45,420 nt of DNA from Azospirillum melinis (GTDB taxonomy: Bacteria; Pseudomonadota; Alphaproteobacteria; Azospirillales; Azospirillaceae): NCBI RefSeq assembly GCF_013340935.1, contig NZ_WHOS01000057.1:1-45420 (forward strand), read 5' to 3'. Below, in pieces: positions 19,465-27,142 of the stretch. Every line of letters starts with the position of its first letter. Position 1 is the first letter of the stretch. The translations under genes and the position numbers were made by a program. The notes under the pieces were generated by a model. The model was not told the DNA's origin. It searched no databases and saw only the letters and a list, made by a program, of their open reading frames with translations.

Positions 19465-19926
19465 ATGGCCAGCACCACCGACGAGCGCCTGATCCAATCC
19501 CTGATCGACCATGGCCGCCGCAACGGCAACCGGCTGAGCGCCGAAGCGCTGGGCGGCATCCTGCCCGTCGACACGATGACGCCGGAGGAAACCGCCGCGG
19601 TGATCGAACGGGTCGAGGCGGCCGGGGTCGAGGTCGAGCTGGACGATTCCCGCCTGATGCAAGGCCGGCCCAATCCGGCGCTGGCCCGGCAGACCGGCGA
19701 CTATCACCGCGGCGACGGCGTCGTCGACATGGCGAACCCGGCCGCCCCGGCGGTGTCGGCCCCCGGTGCGGTACCGTCGCGCCACGGCTGGGCCGACGAC
19801 ATCGCGAACGGCCATGCGGCCAGCCATCATGGCGCCGTACCCAGCTGGACGCGCAACGGCGTGGAACTGCTGCCGCTGGCGTCCGTCGCCCTGGTGGCGG
19901 TGGTGCTGATCGCGGCGCTCGGCTGA
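19465..19926 (+). CDS. Membrane-anchored protein with sigma-70 region 1.1-like domain
   Basis: 153 residues. Residues about 7-60 (ERLIQSLIDHGRRNGNRLSA, ILPVDTMTPEETAAVIERVE, AGVEVELDD) follow the pattern of sigma-70 region 1.1: a first helix ending in a short G-x-x-x-G turn, then LP-D, an S/T-P-E-E helix and a closing G-(V/I)-x-V strand. Region 1.1 normally sits at the N-terminus of primary sigma factors and blocks the DNA channel of free sigma/holoenzyme. Here no other sigma region follows: a polar linker (61-131) leads to a single C-terminal membrane helix (about 133-152). An AAAGGAGA Shine-Dalgarno precedes the ATG. The resemblance is by eye; function unknown, possibly RNA polymerase binding or sequestration at the membrane. 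Confidence 0.72.
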   Translation: MASTTDERLIQSLIDHGRRNGNRLSAEALGGILPVDTMTPEETAAVIERVEAAGVEVELDDSRLMQGRPNPALARQTGDYHRGDGVVDMANPAAPAVSAPGAVPSRHGWADDIANGHAASHHGAVPSWTRNGVELLPLASVALVAVVLIAALG

Positions 19927-19935
19927 AGGCAGCCC

Positions 19936-20781
19936 TTACCCGGCGGCCAGCGCATGGATGAGGATGGCGGCAGTGGCGGCGACGTTCAGCGACTGGACGC
20001 GGCCGCTGCCGGGGATGGTCAGCACCGCCTCGCAGGCCGCCAGCGTGGCCGGTGGGATGCCGTCCTCCTCGTTGCCCAGCACGACCGCCGGCGGCTTGGC
20101 CCCCTGCTTGCCGCGCCATCCCGTCAGCGCGCCGGCATCGACGGTCGGCCGGGTCTGGTCCAGTGCCGTTCCGAACACCCGGTGGCTGGCGCGCAGCCGC
20201 TTCAGCACGGCCGGCAGGGTGGGGGCGCGCTCCAGCGCCACCCACTCGAACCCGCCCTCCGCCACGCGATAGGCTGCCTCGGACGGCAATGCCTGGCCGG
20301 GATGGTCGGAGATCAGGACGCGGGGCAGGCCGAAGAACGCGGCGGTGCGCAGGATGGCGCCCAGATTGTGCGGGTTGCCGACGCCGTCCAGGATCAGCAG
20401 CGGCTCCGTCGCCCGGCGCGCGGCCTCGGTGTCGAACAGCGGCAGAGTCCGCGGTGCCATCAGCGCCACCACACCGCCGTGCAGAACCGTGCCGGCGACT
20501 TTCGCCAGCTCCTCCGCCTCCACCATGCGGTAGGGTTTGCGGGCCGCCGCCATCGCCTTGCAGAAGGCGCCTACCGCCGGTTTCAGCCGCTCGTCGAAGA
20601 ACAGGCGCTCCACCCGCTCCGGCTCATGGGAGAACAGGGCGGAGACGGCGGCCAGCCCGGCCACTCGGAACAGCTTGCGCGATTCGGTCGGTTCCGGGGC
20701 TGACGGTGCGGGCGAGATGGCGGGGGCGGCGGTCCGGGAACGGGCGCGGCTGGGATGGGGCGGGCGCCCGCGCGGAGGCAT
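19936..20781 (-). CDS. TrmH/SpoU-family RNA 2'-O-methyltransferase
   Basis: 281 residues. The SPOUT motifs are clear: motif 1 ILDGVGNPHNLGAILRTAAFFG, motif 2 VVLGNEEDGIP, and motif 3 IPGSGRVQSLNVAATAAILIHAL, which forms the AdoMet-binding trefoil knot. An N-terminal RNA substrate-binding-type domain (about 35-100, RKLFRVAGLAAVSALF) precedes it. It would methylate a ribose 2'-OH in rRNA or tRNA, but the target cannot be read here; RlmB-like 23S activity is one option. The first 35 residues are basic and Pro-rich, so the true start may be internal. It converges with the sigma-1.1-like gene with a 9-base gap. Confidence 0.88.
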   Translation of the reverse strand: MPPRGRPPHPSRARSRTAAPAISPAPSAPEPTESRKLFRVAGLAAVSALFSHEPERVERLFFDERLKPAVGAFCKAMAAARKPYRMVEAEELAKVAGTVLHGGVVALMAPRTLPLFDTEAARRATEPLLILDGVGNPHNLGAILRTAAFFGLPRVLISDHPGQALPSEAAYRVAEGGFEWVALERAPTLPAVLKRLRASHRVFGTALDQTRPTVDAGALTGWRGKQGAKPPAVVLGNEEDGIPPATLAACEAVLTIPGSGRVQSLNVAATAAILIHALAAG

Positions 20782-20814
20782 GGAGGTCCTGTCTGTCTGG
20801 AAGAAGGTGGCGGC

Positions 20815-21393
20815 TTACAGCAGCTTCACCACCAGGAAGCCGCCGATCAGCGCCACCGCGAACACGCTGGTGACGAGGGTCAGCCGCTTTTCGATGAAGG
20901 CTCGGATCGGCGGGCCGAAGAAATACAGCAGAGCCGCCACCAGATAGAAGCGGATCGACCGCGAGATGATCGAGGCGCCGATGAACACCCACAAAGGCAG
21001 GTGCGCCACGCCGGCCGTGATGGTCAGCAGCTTGTAGGGGATCGGCGTCATGCCCTTGATGATCAGGATCTCCGCGCCGTACTCGACGAAGGTGTGTCGC
21101 AGCTGCTCGAACTTGTCGGTCAGGTGATAGAATTCGATCACCCAGCGGCCGATCGTCTCGTAGAGGAAATAGCCGATCATATAGCCGGCGATGCCGCCGA
21201 CCACCGAGGCCAGCGTGCAGATCGTCGCCAGCTTCCACGCCGCCTTGCGGTTGGCGATGACCATCGGCACCAGCAGCAGGTCCGGCGGCAGCGGGAAGAA
21301 GGAGCTTTCGGCAAAGGACACCCCGGCCAGCCAGGCGGTCGAATCCTTCGACGCGGCCTTGGCCATGGTCCAGTCGTAAAGACGCTTCAGCAT
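20815..21393 (-). CDS. YqaA/DedA-type membrane protein (VTT domain)
   Basis: 192 residues. The start MLKRLYDWTMAKAASK, then FAESSFFPLPPDLLLVPMVIAN and the re-entrant-type GAEILIIKGMTPIPYKLLTITAGVA with R at RSIRFYLVAALL, match the YqaA branch of the DedA/VTT superfamily. Four or five hydrophobic segments are present. Relatives are linked to lipid scrambling or undecaprenyl-phosphate recycling; the role of YqaA proteins is not established. It is co-directional with the methyltransferase gene, 33 bases upstream of it, so an operon is likely. Confidence 0.88.
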   Translation of the reverse strand: MLKRLYDWTMAKAASKDSTAWLAGVSFAESSFFPLPPDLLLVPMVIANRKAAWKLATICTLASVVGGIAGYMIGYFLYETIGRWVIEFYHLTDKFEQLRHTFVEYGAEILIIKGMTPIPYKLLTITAGVAHLPLWVFIGASIISRSIRFYLVAALLYFFGPPIRAFIEKRLTLVTSVFAVALIGGFLVVKLL

Positions 21394-21480
21394 GATTGGG
21401 CCGTCCTTCGTCGCTGCCGTTGCGGTGCACGAGGCCTCTTTTAGGCGCGACGGTGCCGGTGCGCCAGTGCCCAATTCGAC

Positions 21481-21513
21481 CGCCTCCGGACAGGGAGAAC
21501 CCGTCCGGAGGCG
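21481..21513 (-). terminator. Hairpin terminator after ygjV-like gene
   Basis: Arms 21481-21491 (CGCCTCCGGAC) and 21503-21513 are perfect 11-bp complements with an 11-base loop, 23 bases past the ygjV-like stop. It has no T tract, so its strength is uncertain. Confidence 0.55.
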
Positions 21514-21536
21514 TTAGCCCGTTCCAGTAAGCCGGT

Positions 21537-22115
21537 TCAGGCGGCGGCAGCGCCGGAGGGCAGCGCATTGGCATTTGCGGCGGGCACCGCTGCCGGAGCC
21601 TTGTCCTTGCGCAGTGCGCCGCGCAGGCGCAGCAGGTTGGCGGCGGCACAGAAGGCGTCCGACGCCATGGCGAAGGGCGACATCACCAGCGCGTTGTGGC
21701 TGACCCAGAAACCGCCGGCCACCAGCAGGAGAATGCGCATGCGCACCGCGTCCGACTGCCAGCGGGCCAGCGTGGAGAAGGTGATGCCCAGGCTGGACAG
21801 CGCCGAGGGCAGGCCGGACCAGGTGAACAGCGCGATGGCGGCGACGCCCGGCACCGTTGCCGCGAAGATCGCGGTCTGCCAGCGGCTGCGCCCTTCCGGC
21901 AGCGCCGCCAGCGCCTGCGCCACCACCAGCAGGCAAAGCGCCGCGGCGGTGTGCGCCCCCAGCAGCACATAGTGTGTGATGAACATCAGGTTGGTGGCAG
22001 CCTGCCCGGCCAGCAGGGCACGGCGCTTCTTCATCAGCGGCCACAGGCACGAACCGGCGAAGGCGGCGGCACCGAAGGCGTCGGCGGCCGTGACTGGCAG
22101 GGGGAGGGACAGCAT
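21537..22115 (-). CDS. YgjV-family inner membrane protein
   Basis: 192 residues with about six hydrophobic segments. The pattern FAGSCLWPLMKKRRALLAGQAATNLMFITHYVLLGAHTAA, then GITFSTLARWQSDAVRMRILLLVAGGFWVSHN, fits the YgjV family of small membrane proteins whose function is not established. The C-terminal 20 residues are Ala-rich and polar. An upstream in-frame extension is basic and Pro-rich and was left out; the chosen ATG follows a GGGAGGGAC Shine-Dalgarno region. Confidence 0.8.
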   Translation of the reverse strand: MLSLPLPVTAADAFGAAAFAGSCLWPLMKKRRALLAGQAATNLMFITHYVLLGAHTAAALCLLVVAQALAALPEGRSRWQTAIFAATVPGVAAIALFTWSGLPSALSSLGITFSTLARWQSDAVRMRILLLVAGGFWVSHNALVMSPFAMASDAFCAAANLLRLRGALRKDKAPAAVPAANANALPSGAAAA

Positions 22116-22369
22116 GGCGGGGGGATCGGCTCGGGCAAAGGCACGGCGGTGCGGCGCCGCGGCTGCGGCCCGTCCGGATGCCGGAGGGGGTTGGGGAAAA
22201 CGGGTTGTTGCCGTTCGGTCACGCTGGCGCCGGGCTGCAACAGAGCCATATGTACGGTGCCTCGTCCCGCCGCACCATCGGGCTTCCGGTTGCCCAGGGC
22301 TGCACGGCGCGCATGGAAGAAAAAACGGACGTTGCACCGCGAAATCGGCATGTCGGGCGAACGGCCGGA

Positions 22370-23506
22370 TCAGGCGGCCATGCGCAATGGCCGTTGCGGT
22401 TCGACCATGTATTTCCGGCGCATCTTCATGAACGGTTGTTCGATGGCGAAATAGGTCAGGGTGGAAAGGGCGATCGACGCCGGCAGGACCACGGCCGTGC
22501 AGACCAGCAGCGCATTGATGTGCGGATTCGGCATCAGCTTAAGGATGTCTCCGTACCTTCCGATCTGGGTGATGACGATGAAGTTGGTCAGATAGATGGA
22601 ATAGGAGATCGAGCCGATATAAGCCGTCATCCGCGACAGAGCGGGGGAACCGGAAATGCGGACGGATAGATAGGTCACAATGACAAGCGCCCAGCCGGCC
22701 GCCTCGACGGTGGGCCAGACTGTCTTCCAGGTGGCGATCACCGGATAACCTCCGGCCCGATGGAAAACCGTGATCATGGTCAGCATCAACAGGATTGCGG
22801 GCAGGAAGGCCCGGCCGAGCCACAAGGCGGCCTGTGGAGTATCGTTGCAGCGGCGCAGCGCCACGGCCGCGATCATGCCGATCAGGAACTGATCGATGCG
22901 TCCGACGATCGTCCAATAGGCGATTGCGCGGGAATTCGCGCCGAACTGATCGGCGATGAGCCGATAGACGAATGCGCACAGGATCATCAACGCCAGTTGT
23001 CGGCATCCCTGCCGGTTCAGGATCGACAGCAGGAAGGGGAAGATCAGATAAAACTGGAACTCGACGGCGACCGTCCAGAACAGGCTGGTTGCCACCCCGT
23101 AGGTCGCCTTGTTCCCGGCATTCAGGAATGGAACCGCCATCTCGAGAATTTTGGCCGGATCGACGGCATCCGGCGTCATGGCGATACCGACAAGAAGAAG
23201 CCAGGCATAGAGAGGGTAGATTCGGAGCAAGCGGTTCCGCAGGAAGCCGAAATAAGCGACTTCACGGCCGTTTGCGCCCCATGTGAAGATGAAGCCCGAT
23301 AACACCATAAAGAGCGCGACGCCGGTGTGTCCCTCCACCACCATCGCCAGCAACGGGTTTTTTGTGTGGACCCAACCTTCAATCAGGTTCCCACCCGCCG
23401 ATTGGGGGAGGAGCTGAAACGAGTGGTAGTATAAAACGATAAGAGCTGCAAATGCACGGAGATGGTCAAGCCGTGGAAGATATGCAATGTTGACGGATTT
23501 TTCCAT
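22370..23506 (-). CDS. Acyltransferase 3 family membrane protein (OafA-like)
   Basis: 378 residues with about ten membrane helices. The family signatures are RLDHLRAFAALIVLYYHSF (catalytic-type His in YYH), GHTGVALFMVLSGFIFTW, and RNRLLRIYPLYAW; late helices end YFAIEQPFMKMRRKY. Such proteins O-acylate surface polysaccharides, lipopolysaccharide or exported sugars using acyl-CoA. The gene has visibly lower GC than its neighbours and an AT-rich 5' flank (23507-23620), suggesting acquisition by transfer. The ATG at 23506 lacks a strong Shine-Dalgarno, and an upstream TTG at 23521 is the alternative. No glycosyltransferase neighbour indicates the substrate. Confidence 0.9.
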   Translation of the reverse strand: MEKSVNIAYLPRLDHLRAFAALIVLYYHSFQLLPQSAGGNLIEGWVHTKNPLLAMVVEGHTGVALFMVLSGFIFTWGANGREVAYFGFLRNRLLRIYPLYAWLLLVGIAMTPDAVDPAKILEMAVPFLNAGNKATYGVATSLFWTVAVEFQFYLIFPFLLSILNRQGCRQLALMILCAFVYRLIADQFGANSRAIAYWTIVGRIDQFLIGMIAAVALRRCNDTPQAALWLGRAFLPAILLMLTMITVFHRAGGYPVIATWKTVWPTVEAAGWALVIVTYLSVRISGSPALSRMTAYIGSISYSIYLTNFIVITQIGRYGDILKLMPNPHINALLVCTAVVLPASIALSTLTYFAIEQPFMKMRRKYMVEPQRPLRMAA

Positions 23507-23640
23507 TATTCTGCTTTTCAAAATTCTGTTTCAGGTTCAAAATTTTCTATAATGGTTCGTGCAGTCTTTTTCTCAAAAAATCCCTTCATTCATAAAGCTG
23601 CTGCCCTTTGCGGCGATGGTTACCTGAATCGGGGCGCGGC
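23507..23640. other. AT-rich intergenic segment
   Basis: About 130 bases between the acyltransferase start and the ModE-type stop are much richer in A/T than anywhere else nearby. The segment includes runs such as AAAATTTTC and TTTTTCTCAAAAAA. It should hold the acyltransferase promoter; I could not fix -35/-10 elements. Its composition agrees with that gene being foreign. Confidence 0.6.
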
Positions 23641-24033
23641 CTATGTCGTGCCGTCGGTATTCGAATCTATAGCCTGTACTCCGCTCTCAATCTCCGTCTC
23701 CTTCAGCACCTCGTCCAGCCAGCGCAGATGCGGCTCGGCGGCCTTGCGCGCCTCCTCCTGGGTCTGGCGGTAGCGGGCCACCACCTCCTGACCCAGCGGG
23801 GTCAGGCCGGCACCGCCGCCCTCACGCCCGCCGACGCTGGTGCGGATCACCGGTTCGCGGAAGGCGGTGTTCATCGTCTCCACCAGGAACCAGGCGCGGC
23901 GGAAGGTCATGTCCAGCGACCGCGCGGCGGCGGAGATCGAGCCGGTGCGGTCGATGGCCTCCAGCAGGGCGATCTTGCCGGGGCCGATGGCGCCCGACGG
24001 GTGCAGAAAACGGACACGAAGGTCGGCAGGCAT
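23641..24033 (-). CDS. ModE N-terminal-type winged-helix regulator
   Basis: 130 residues, only the DNA-binding half of ModE. The segment LLEAIDRTGSISAAARSLDMTFRRAWFLVETMN is the LysR/ModE winged helix-turn-helix, followed by the glycine-rich wing (SVGGREGGGAGLTPLGQEVVARY) typical of the molybdate-regulator subgroup. The C-terminal Mop domains that bind molybdate are absent, so ligand sensing, if any, is not obvious. No modABC genes are in the window, although NapA about 12 kb away needs molybdenum. The ATG giving MPADLRVRF was preferred over one 12 codons upstream. Confidence 0.87.
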   Translation of the reverse strand: MPADLRVRFLHPSGAIGPGKIALLEAIDRTGSISAAARSLDMTFRRAWFLVETMNTAFREPVIRTSVGGREGGGAGLTPLGQEVVARYRQTQEEARKAAEPHLRWLDEVLKETEIESGVQAIDSNTDGTT

Positions 24034-24206
24034 GGTGTTCCGATGCAAATCCGAAAGAGAGGGGAACAACCATGTGGAGGCCGACCCGCCGGTTCAAGCG
24101 ACAAGTCGGGCAATAGGGGGAATTACCGATGGGATATGCAATCGGCCGCACCCCTCCAGTGGCTTCCCAGCATTGCGTCCCGGGGCGGCTCCCCACTGTC
24201 CCAGAG

Positions 24207-25229
24207 TTACTCCGCCCCGGCGGCCTCGGCGAGGCCCAGGAAGGCGGGCAGTTCGTGGGTGATGACGTAGGTGGGGATCGGCGCCAGGAAGTCGCGCATC
24301 CGGCCCTTCTCCATGAAGCGCTTGCGGAAGCGGGAGTGGGTGAACAGCGTGCCCAGCTTCGGCACGATGCCGCCGGCGATATAGATGCCGCCGCGCGCCC
24401 CCAGCGTCAAAGCGAGGTTGCCGGCGACGGTGCCCAGCATGGCACAGAACATCTCCACCGCCTCGACGCAATGGGCCTCGCTGCCGTTCAGGGCGTTGTC
24501 GGCCACCTGCGCAGGCGTGAGGGCGGCCGGTTCCCGCCCGTCCAGGATCGACAGCGCGCCGTAGAGGTTGACGAGGCCGGGGCCGGACAGCACCCGCTCG
24601 GCCGAAACATGCTCGAAGCTTTTGCGCAGTTGGCCGAGAACGGCGCTCTCGCGGTCGCTGATCGGCGCCATGGTGACATGGCCGCCCTCGCCCGATAGGG
24701 CGGTCCAGCGGTTGTTGGCGCCCGGCACCAGACCGGACACACCCAGCCCGCTGCCCGGCCCCAGCACGCCGACGACCGCCCCCGCCTGCGGCGCGCCCTC
24801 GCCGATCTGGCGACGGTCCTCTTCGGCCAGACGCGGCACCGACAGGGCGACGGCGGTGAAGTCGTTGATGACGACCAGCCCGTCCAGCCCCAGCGCGTCC
24901 CGTACCCGGTTGACGGAAAACTGCCAGACCAGATTGGTCATGGCGATGCGGTCGCCGGTGACTGGACCGGCCACCGCGAAGGCCCCGCGCCGCGGCCGGC
25001 CGGGGGTACCGACCGCCGCCAGCCCGACCGCCGTCAGATAGGCGGTGGCCGCATCCTCGATCGAGGCGTAATCGGCACAGCGCAGCACGCGGGTGTCGCG
25101 GACGATACGGCCATCGATCAGGCCGAAGCGGGCATTGGTGCCGCCGATGTCGGCGACCAGAATGGGGGCCGGAGTGGGAGCAGCGTTGCCGGCGGTGCCG
25201 GGAATGGCGGGGGAGAGGTCGGCGGCCAT
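24207..25229 (-). CDS. glk: Glucokinase
   Basis: 340 residues, the size of proteobacterial glucokinases (E. coli Glk 321). It phosphorylates glucose with ATP to glucose-6-phosphate. Motifs: the phosphate loop ILVADIGGTNARFGL, the sugar-binding region NDFTAVALSVP with the catalytic-type Asp in INDF, LGPGSGLGVSGLVP, and ALSGEGGHVTMAP containing the glucose-contacting Glu. The C-terminal IYIAGGIVPKLG block is the ADENOSINE-type site. It starts 38 bases after otsA on the same strand, so it is probably made from the same stress-inducible transcript and supplies glucose-6-phosphate to OtsA. Confidence 0.95.
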   Translation of the reverse strand: MAADLSPAIPGTAGNAAPTPAPILVADIGGTNARFGLIDGRIVRDTRVLRCADYASIEDAATAYLTAVGLAAVGTPGRPRRGAFAVAGPVTGDRIAMTNLVWQFSVNRVRDALGLDGLVVINDFTAVALSVPRLAEEDRRQIGEGAPQAGAVVGVLGPGSGLGVSGLVPGANNRWTALSGEGGHVTMAPISDRESAVLGQLRKSFEHVSAERVLSGPGLVNLYGALSILDGREPAALTPAQVADNALNGSEAHCVEAVEMFCAMLGTVAGNLALTLGARGGIYIAGGIVPKLGTLFTHSRFRKRFMEKGRMRDFLAPIPTYVITHELPAFLGLAEAAGAE

Positions 25230-25267
25230 GGATCCGGATCTGCGGTGTTGGTGGGCCGAGCGGATGC

Positions 25268-26677
25268 TCAGGTGACCGGAAAGTCATACGGTGCCCGGGT
25301 CAATGCGTCTACATAGCTTTCGCGCCACCAGTTGATGTCCTGTCGCCGCAGGGTCTGCATCAGGGCGGCGTGGCGTTCCTTGCGCTCGCCCAGCGGCATG
25401 GTCAGGGCCCGTTGCAGAGCATCGCCGACGCCCTCGATGTCGAACGGGTTGACGATCAGCGCCTCGCCCATCTCGTGGGCGGCACCGGCGAACTGGGACA
25501 GCACCAGCACGCCCGGATTGTCGGCGTCCTGGCAGGCGACATACTCCTTGGCGACGAGATTCATGCCGTCGCGCAGCGGCGTCACCAGCCCGACATTGGC
25601 CAACCGGTAGAAACCGGCCAAAACGCGCTGGCCGAAGCTGCGGTTCAGGTAGCGGATCGGTTGCCAGTCGAACTCGGCGAAGCGGCCATTGATGCGGCCG
25701 GCCATTTCCGACAGCTCACGGCGGATGGCGATGTATTCCGGCACATCCTCGCGGGAGGGCGGGGCGACCTGAAGGAAGGAGACGCGGTTGCAATGCTCCG
25801 GATAGCTTTCCAGAAGCTGTTCGAAGGCGGCGAAGCGCTGCGGCAGGCCCTTGGAATAGTCGAGCCGGTCGACGCCGATGATCAGCCGGCGCCCCACCAG
25901 GCTTTCGCGCAGCCGTTCGGCCTGGCGCGAGCGGCCGGCGGTGCGGGCCAGGCTTTCCAGTGCCGGGGTGTCGATGCTGATGGGGAACACCTTCGCCATC
26001 AGGGTGCGGCCGAAGGCGCGGATCATCGCCGTCCCGTAGGCGCCGCGCTGCTCCACCGTGCCGTCGGTCTCGGTGCGGATGTAGTCGCAGAAGCCGCGCA
26101 GGTCGGTGGCGGTGTGGAAGCCGACCAGATCGTAGGCGCACAGTTCGCGGATCAGGTCGCGGTGGTTGGGCAGGGCGGTCAGCAGTTCCGGCGGCGGGAA
26201 GGGCGTGTGCAGGAAGAAGCCCATGCGCTGCGAACAGCCGCGGCGGCGCAACTCGTCGCCGAAGGGAATCAGGTGATAGTCGTGGACCCAGACCATGTCG
26301 TCCGGGCGCAGCAGCGGCTCCATCTTGTCGGCGAAATAGGCGTTGACCCTGGAATAGCCTTCGCGCGTGCGCCGGTTCACCGAGATCAGCCCCAGGCGGT
26401 AATGGAACAGCGGCCATAAGGTCTGGTTGGCGAAGCCGTTATAATATTCCTCATGGTCGCGGCGGCCCAGATCCAGCGTGGCGTAGGTCAGCTTGCCGGC
26501 CTCCGTCTTGGTCGGCTCCGCCTGGGACTCGCCGTCGACGACCGTTCCGCTCCATCCGAACCAGATGCCACCGGTCTTCTTCAAGGCTGCCAGGATGGCG
26601 ACGGCGAGACCGCCTGCGGCCTGCTTGCCCTCCTCCATAAGGGCGACCCGGTTGGATACGACGACGAGCCTGCTCAC
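25268..26677 (-). CDS. otsA: Trehalose-6-phosphate synthase
   Basis: 469 residues (E. coli OtsA 474), glycosyltransferase family 20. It joins UDP-glucose and glucose-6-phosphate to trehalose-6-phosphate for osmotic and stress protection. Motifs: SNRVAL and GGLAVAILAALKKTGGIWFGWSG at the N-terminus (donor and phosphate loop), VWVHDYHLIPF, FFLHTPFPPPELL, IGVDRLDYSKGLPQR with the donor-binding Arg/Lys, and TPLRDGMNLVAKEYVA with the donor-binding acidic residue. The start is GTG at 26677, preceded by an AAGGAG Shine-Dalgarno. An EcfG-type promoter lies about 90 bases upstream. The phosphatase gene otsB is not in the window. Confidence 0.97.
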   Translation of the reverse strand: MSRLVVVSNRVALMEEGKQAAGGLAVAILAALKKTGGIWFGWSGTVVDGESQAEPTKTEAGKLTYATLDLGRRDHEEYYNGFANQTLWPLFHYRLGLISVNRRTREGYSRVNAYFADKMEPLLRPDDMVWVHDYHLIPFGDELRRRGCSQRMGFFLHTPFPPPELLTALPNHRDLIRELCAYDLVGFHTATDLRGFCDYIRTETDGTVEQRGAYGTAMIRAFGRTLMAKVFPISIDTPALESLARTAGRSRQAERLRESLVGRRLIIGVDRLDYSKGLPQRFAAFEQLLESYPEHCNRVSFLQVAPPSREDVPEYIAIRRELSEMAGRINGRFAEFDWQPIRYLNRSFGQRVLAGFYRLANVGLVTPLRDGMNLVAKEYVACQDADNPGVLVLSQFAGAAHEMGEALIVNPFDIEGVGDALQRALTMPLGERKERHAALMQTLRRQDINWWRESYVDALTRAPYDFPVT

Positions 26678-26770
26678 GATCTTCTTCTCCTTATTGGCCG
26701 CCGGCAGGGCGTTCCGCAGTCCGCATCTTCAGGGCCGCCGTGGCGGACACCCGGTATTGGACCACTGCGA

Positions 26771-26795
26771 AACGACAAAGGGCGGCCTTGGTTCC
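26771..26795 (-). promoter_or_regulatory. EcfG-type general stress promoter of otsA-glk
   Basis: Read on the minus strand, GGAAC (26795-26791) is followed after exactly 16 bases by CGTT (26774-26771). This fits the alphaproteobacterial EcfG/RpoE2 consensus GGAAC-N16/17-CGTT with no mismatch. A start near 26764 gives a leader of about 87 bases before the otsA GTG. otsA is a known general-stress target in rhizobia, so the context supports the call. Confidence 0.75.
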
Positions 26796-26975
26796 GAACC
26801 CCCGCCGTCACGCTCACGATAGCGGTCCGAAGGTACGGCTCCCTTTGTCCTTTAGGGCAGGCTGTTTCACGAAAGGTTATGCTGCGGTGCAGCAAACGCT
26901 GCTGACCCCTATCCGGTTCGCGGTATCTCCTGTCTCGATTAACGTGATGTAATGAATGAGAAATTCTTTTTGGGC

Positions 26976-27004
26976 TTGAAGCGCGGAGGTCATGCGCTCA
27001 TATT
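26976..27004 (+). promoter_or_regulatory. Sigma-70-type promoter of the small RNA
   Basis: TTGAAG (26976-26981) and CATATT (26999-27004) are separated by 17 bases; each matches the consensus at four of six positions. It points at the terminator-ended segment that begins near 27010. No coding gene lies on this strand between the promoter and the terminator. Confidence 0.5.
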
Positions 27005-27009
27005 GTGCA

Positions 27010-27112
27010 GTGCGGCAACGGTCGCGCCTTGGCGTGGACGTTGGCGTAACGCACTTCTTGGGCGTTTCCTCCCTAGACTAAAGGCCGCGGGTCCGCCCGC
27101 GGCCCTTTTTTT
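27010..27112 (+). ncRNA. Candidate trans-acting small RNA (suhB/MmgR-like layout)
   Basis: About 100 bases lie between a plausible promoter and a strong intrinsic terminator, with no open frame of note. Bases 27010-27054 can fold into one long stem-loop (outer arms GTGCG at 27010-27014 and CGCAC at 27050-27054, then AACG/CGTT, then a GTC-GCGCC/GGCGT-GAC top). An unpaired stretch of about 28 bases follows, carrying TTTCCTCCCT, an anti-Shine-Dalgarno motif. The 3' end is a GC hairpin plus seven T, suitable for Hfq. From memory, the alphaproteobacterial suhB/MmgR (alpha-r8) family has this layout and a conserved UUUCCUCCC-type core; membership needs a covariance search. It fills most of the gene-free stretch 26678-27142. 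Confidence 0.62.
27083..27112 (+). terminator. Strong rho-independent terminator
   Basis: Arms GGCCGCGGG (27083-27091) and CCCGCGGCC (27096-27104), loop TCCG, then C and seven T (27106-27112). This is the clearest intrinsic terminator in the window, and there is no protein gene upstream of it on the plus strand. Confidence 0.92.
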
Positions 27113-27142
27113 GCCCATGGCCCGTTGGCTGGGACGGGAGGA

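Noticed and set aside
22205..22225. Sigma-54-like TGGC ... TGCA element
   Set aside because: The distance between the GG and GC elements is one base short of the required spacing and no sigma-54-type target gene lies downstream.
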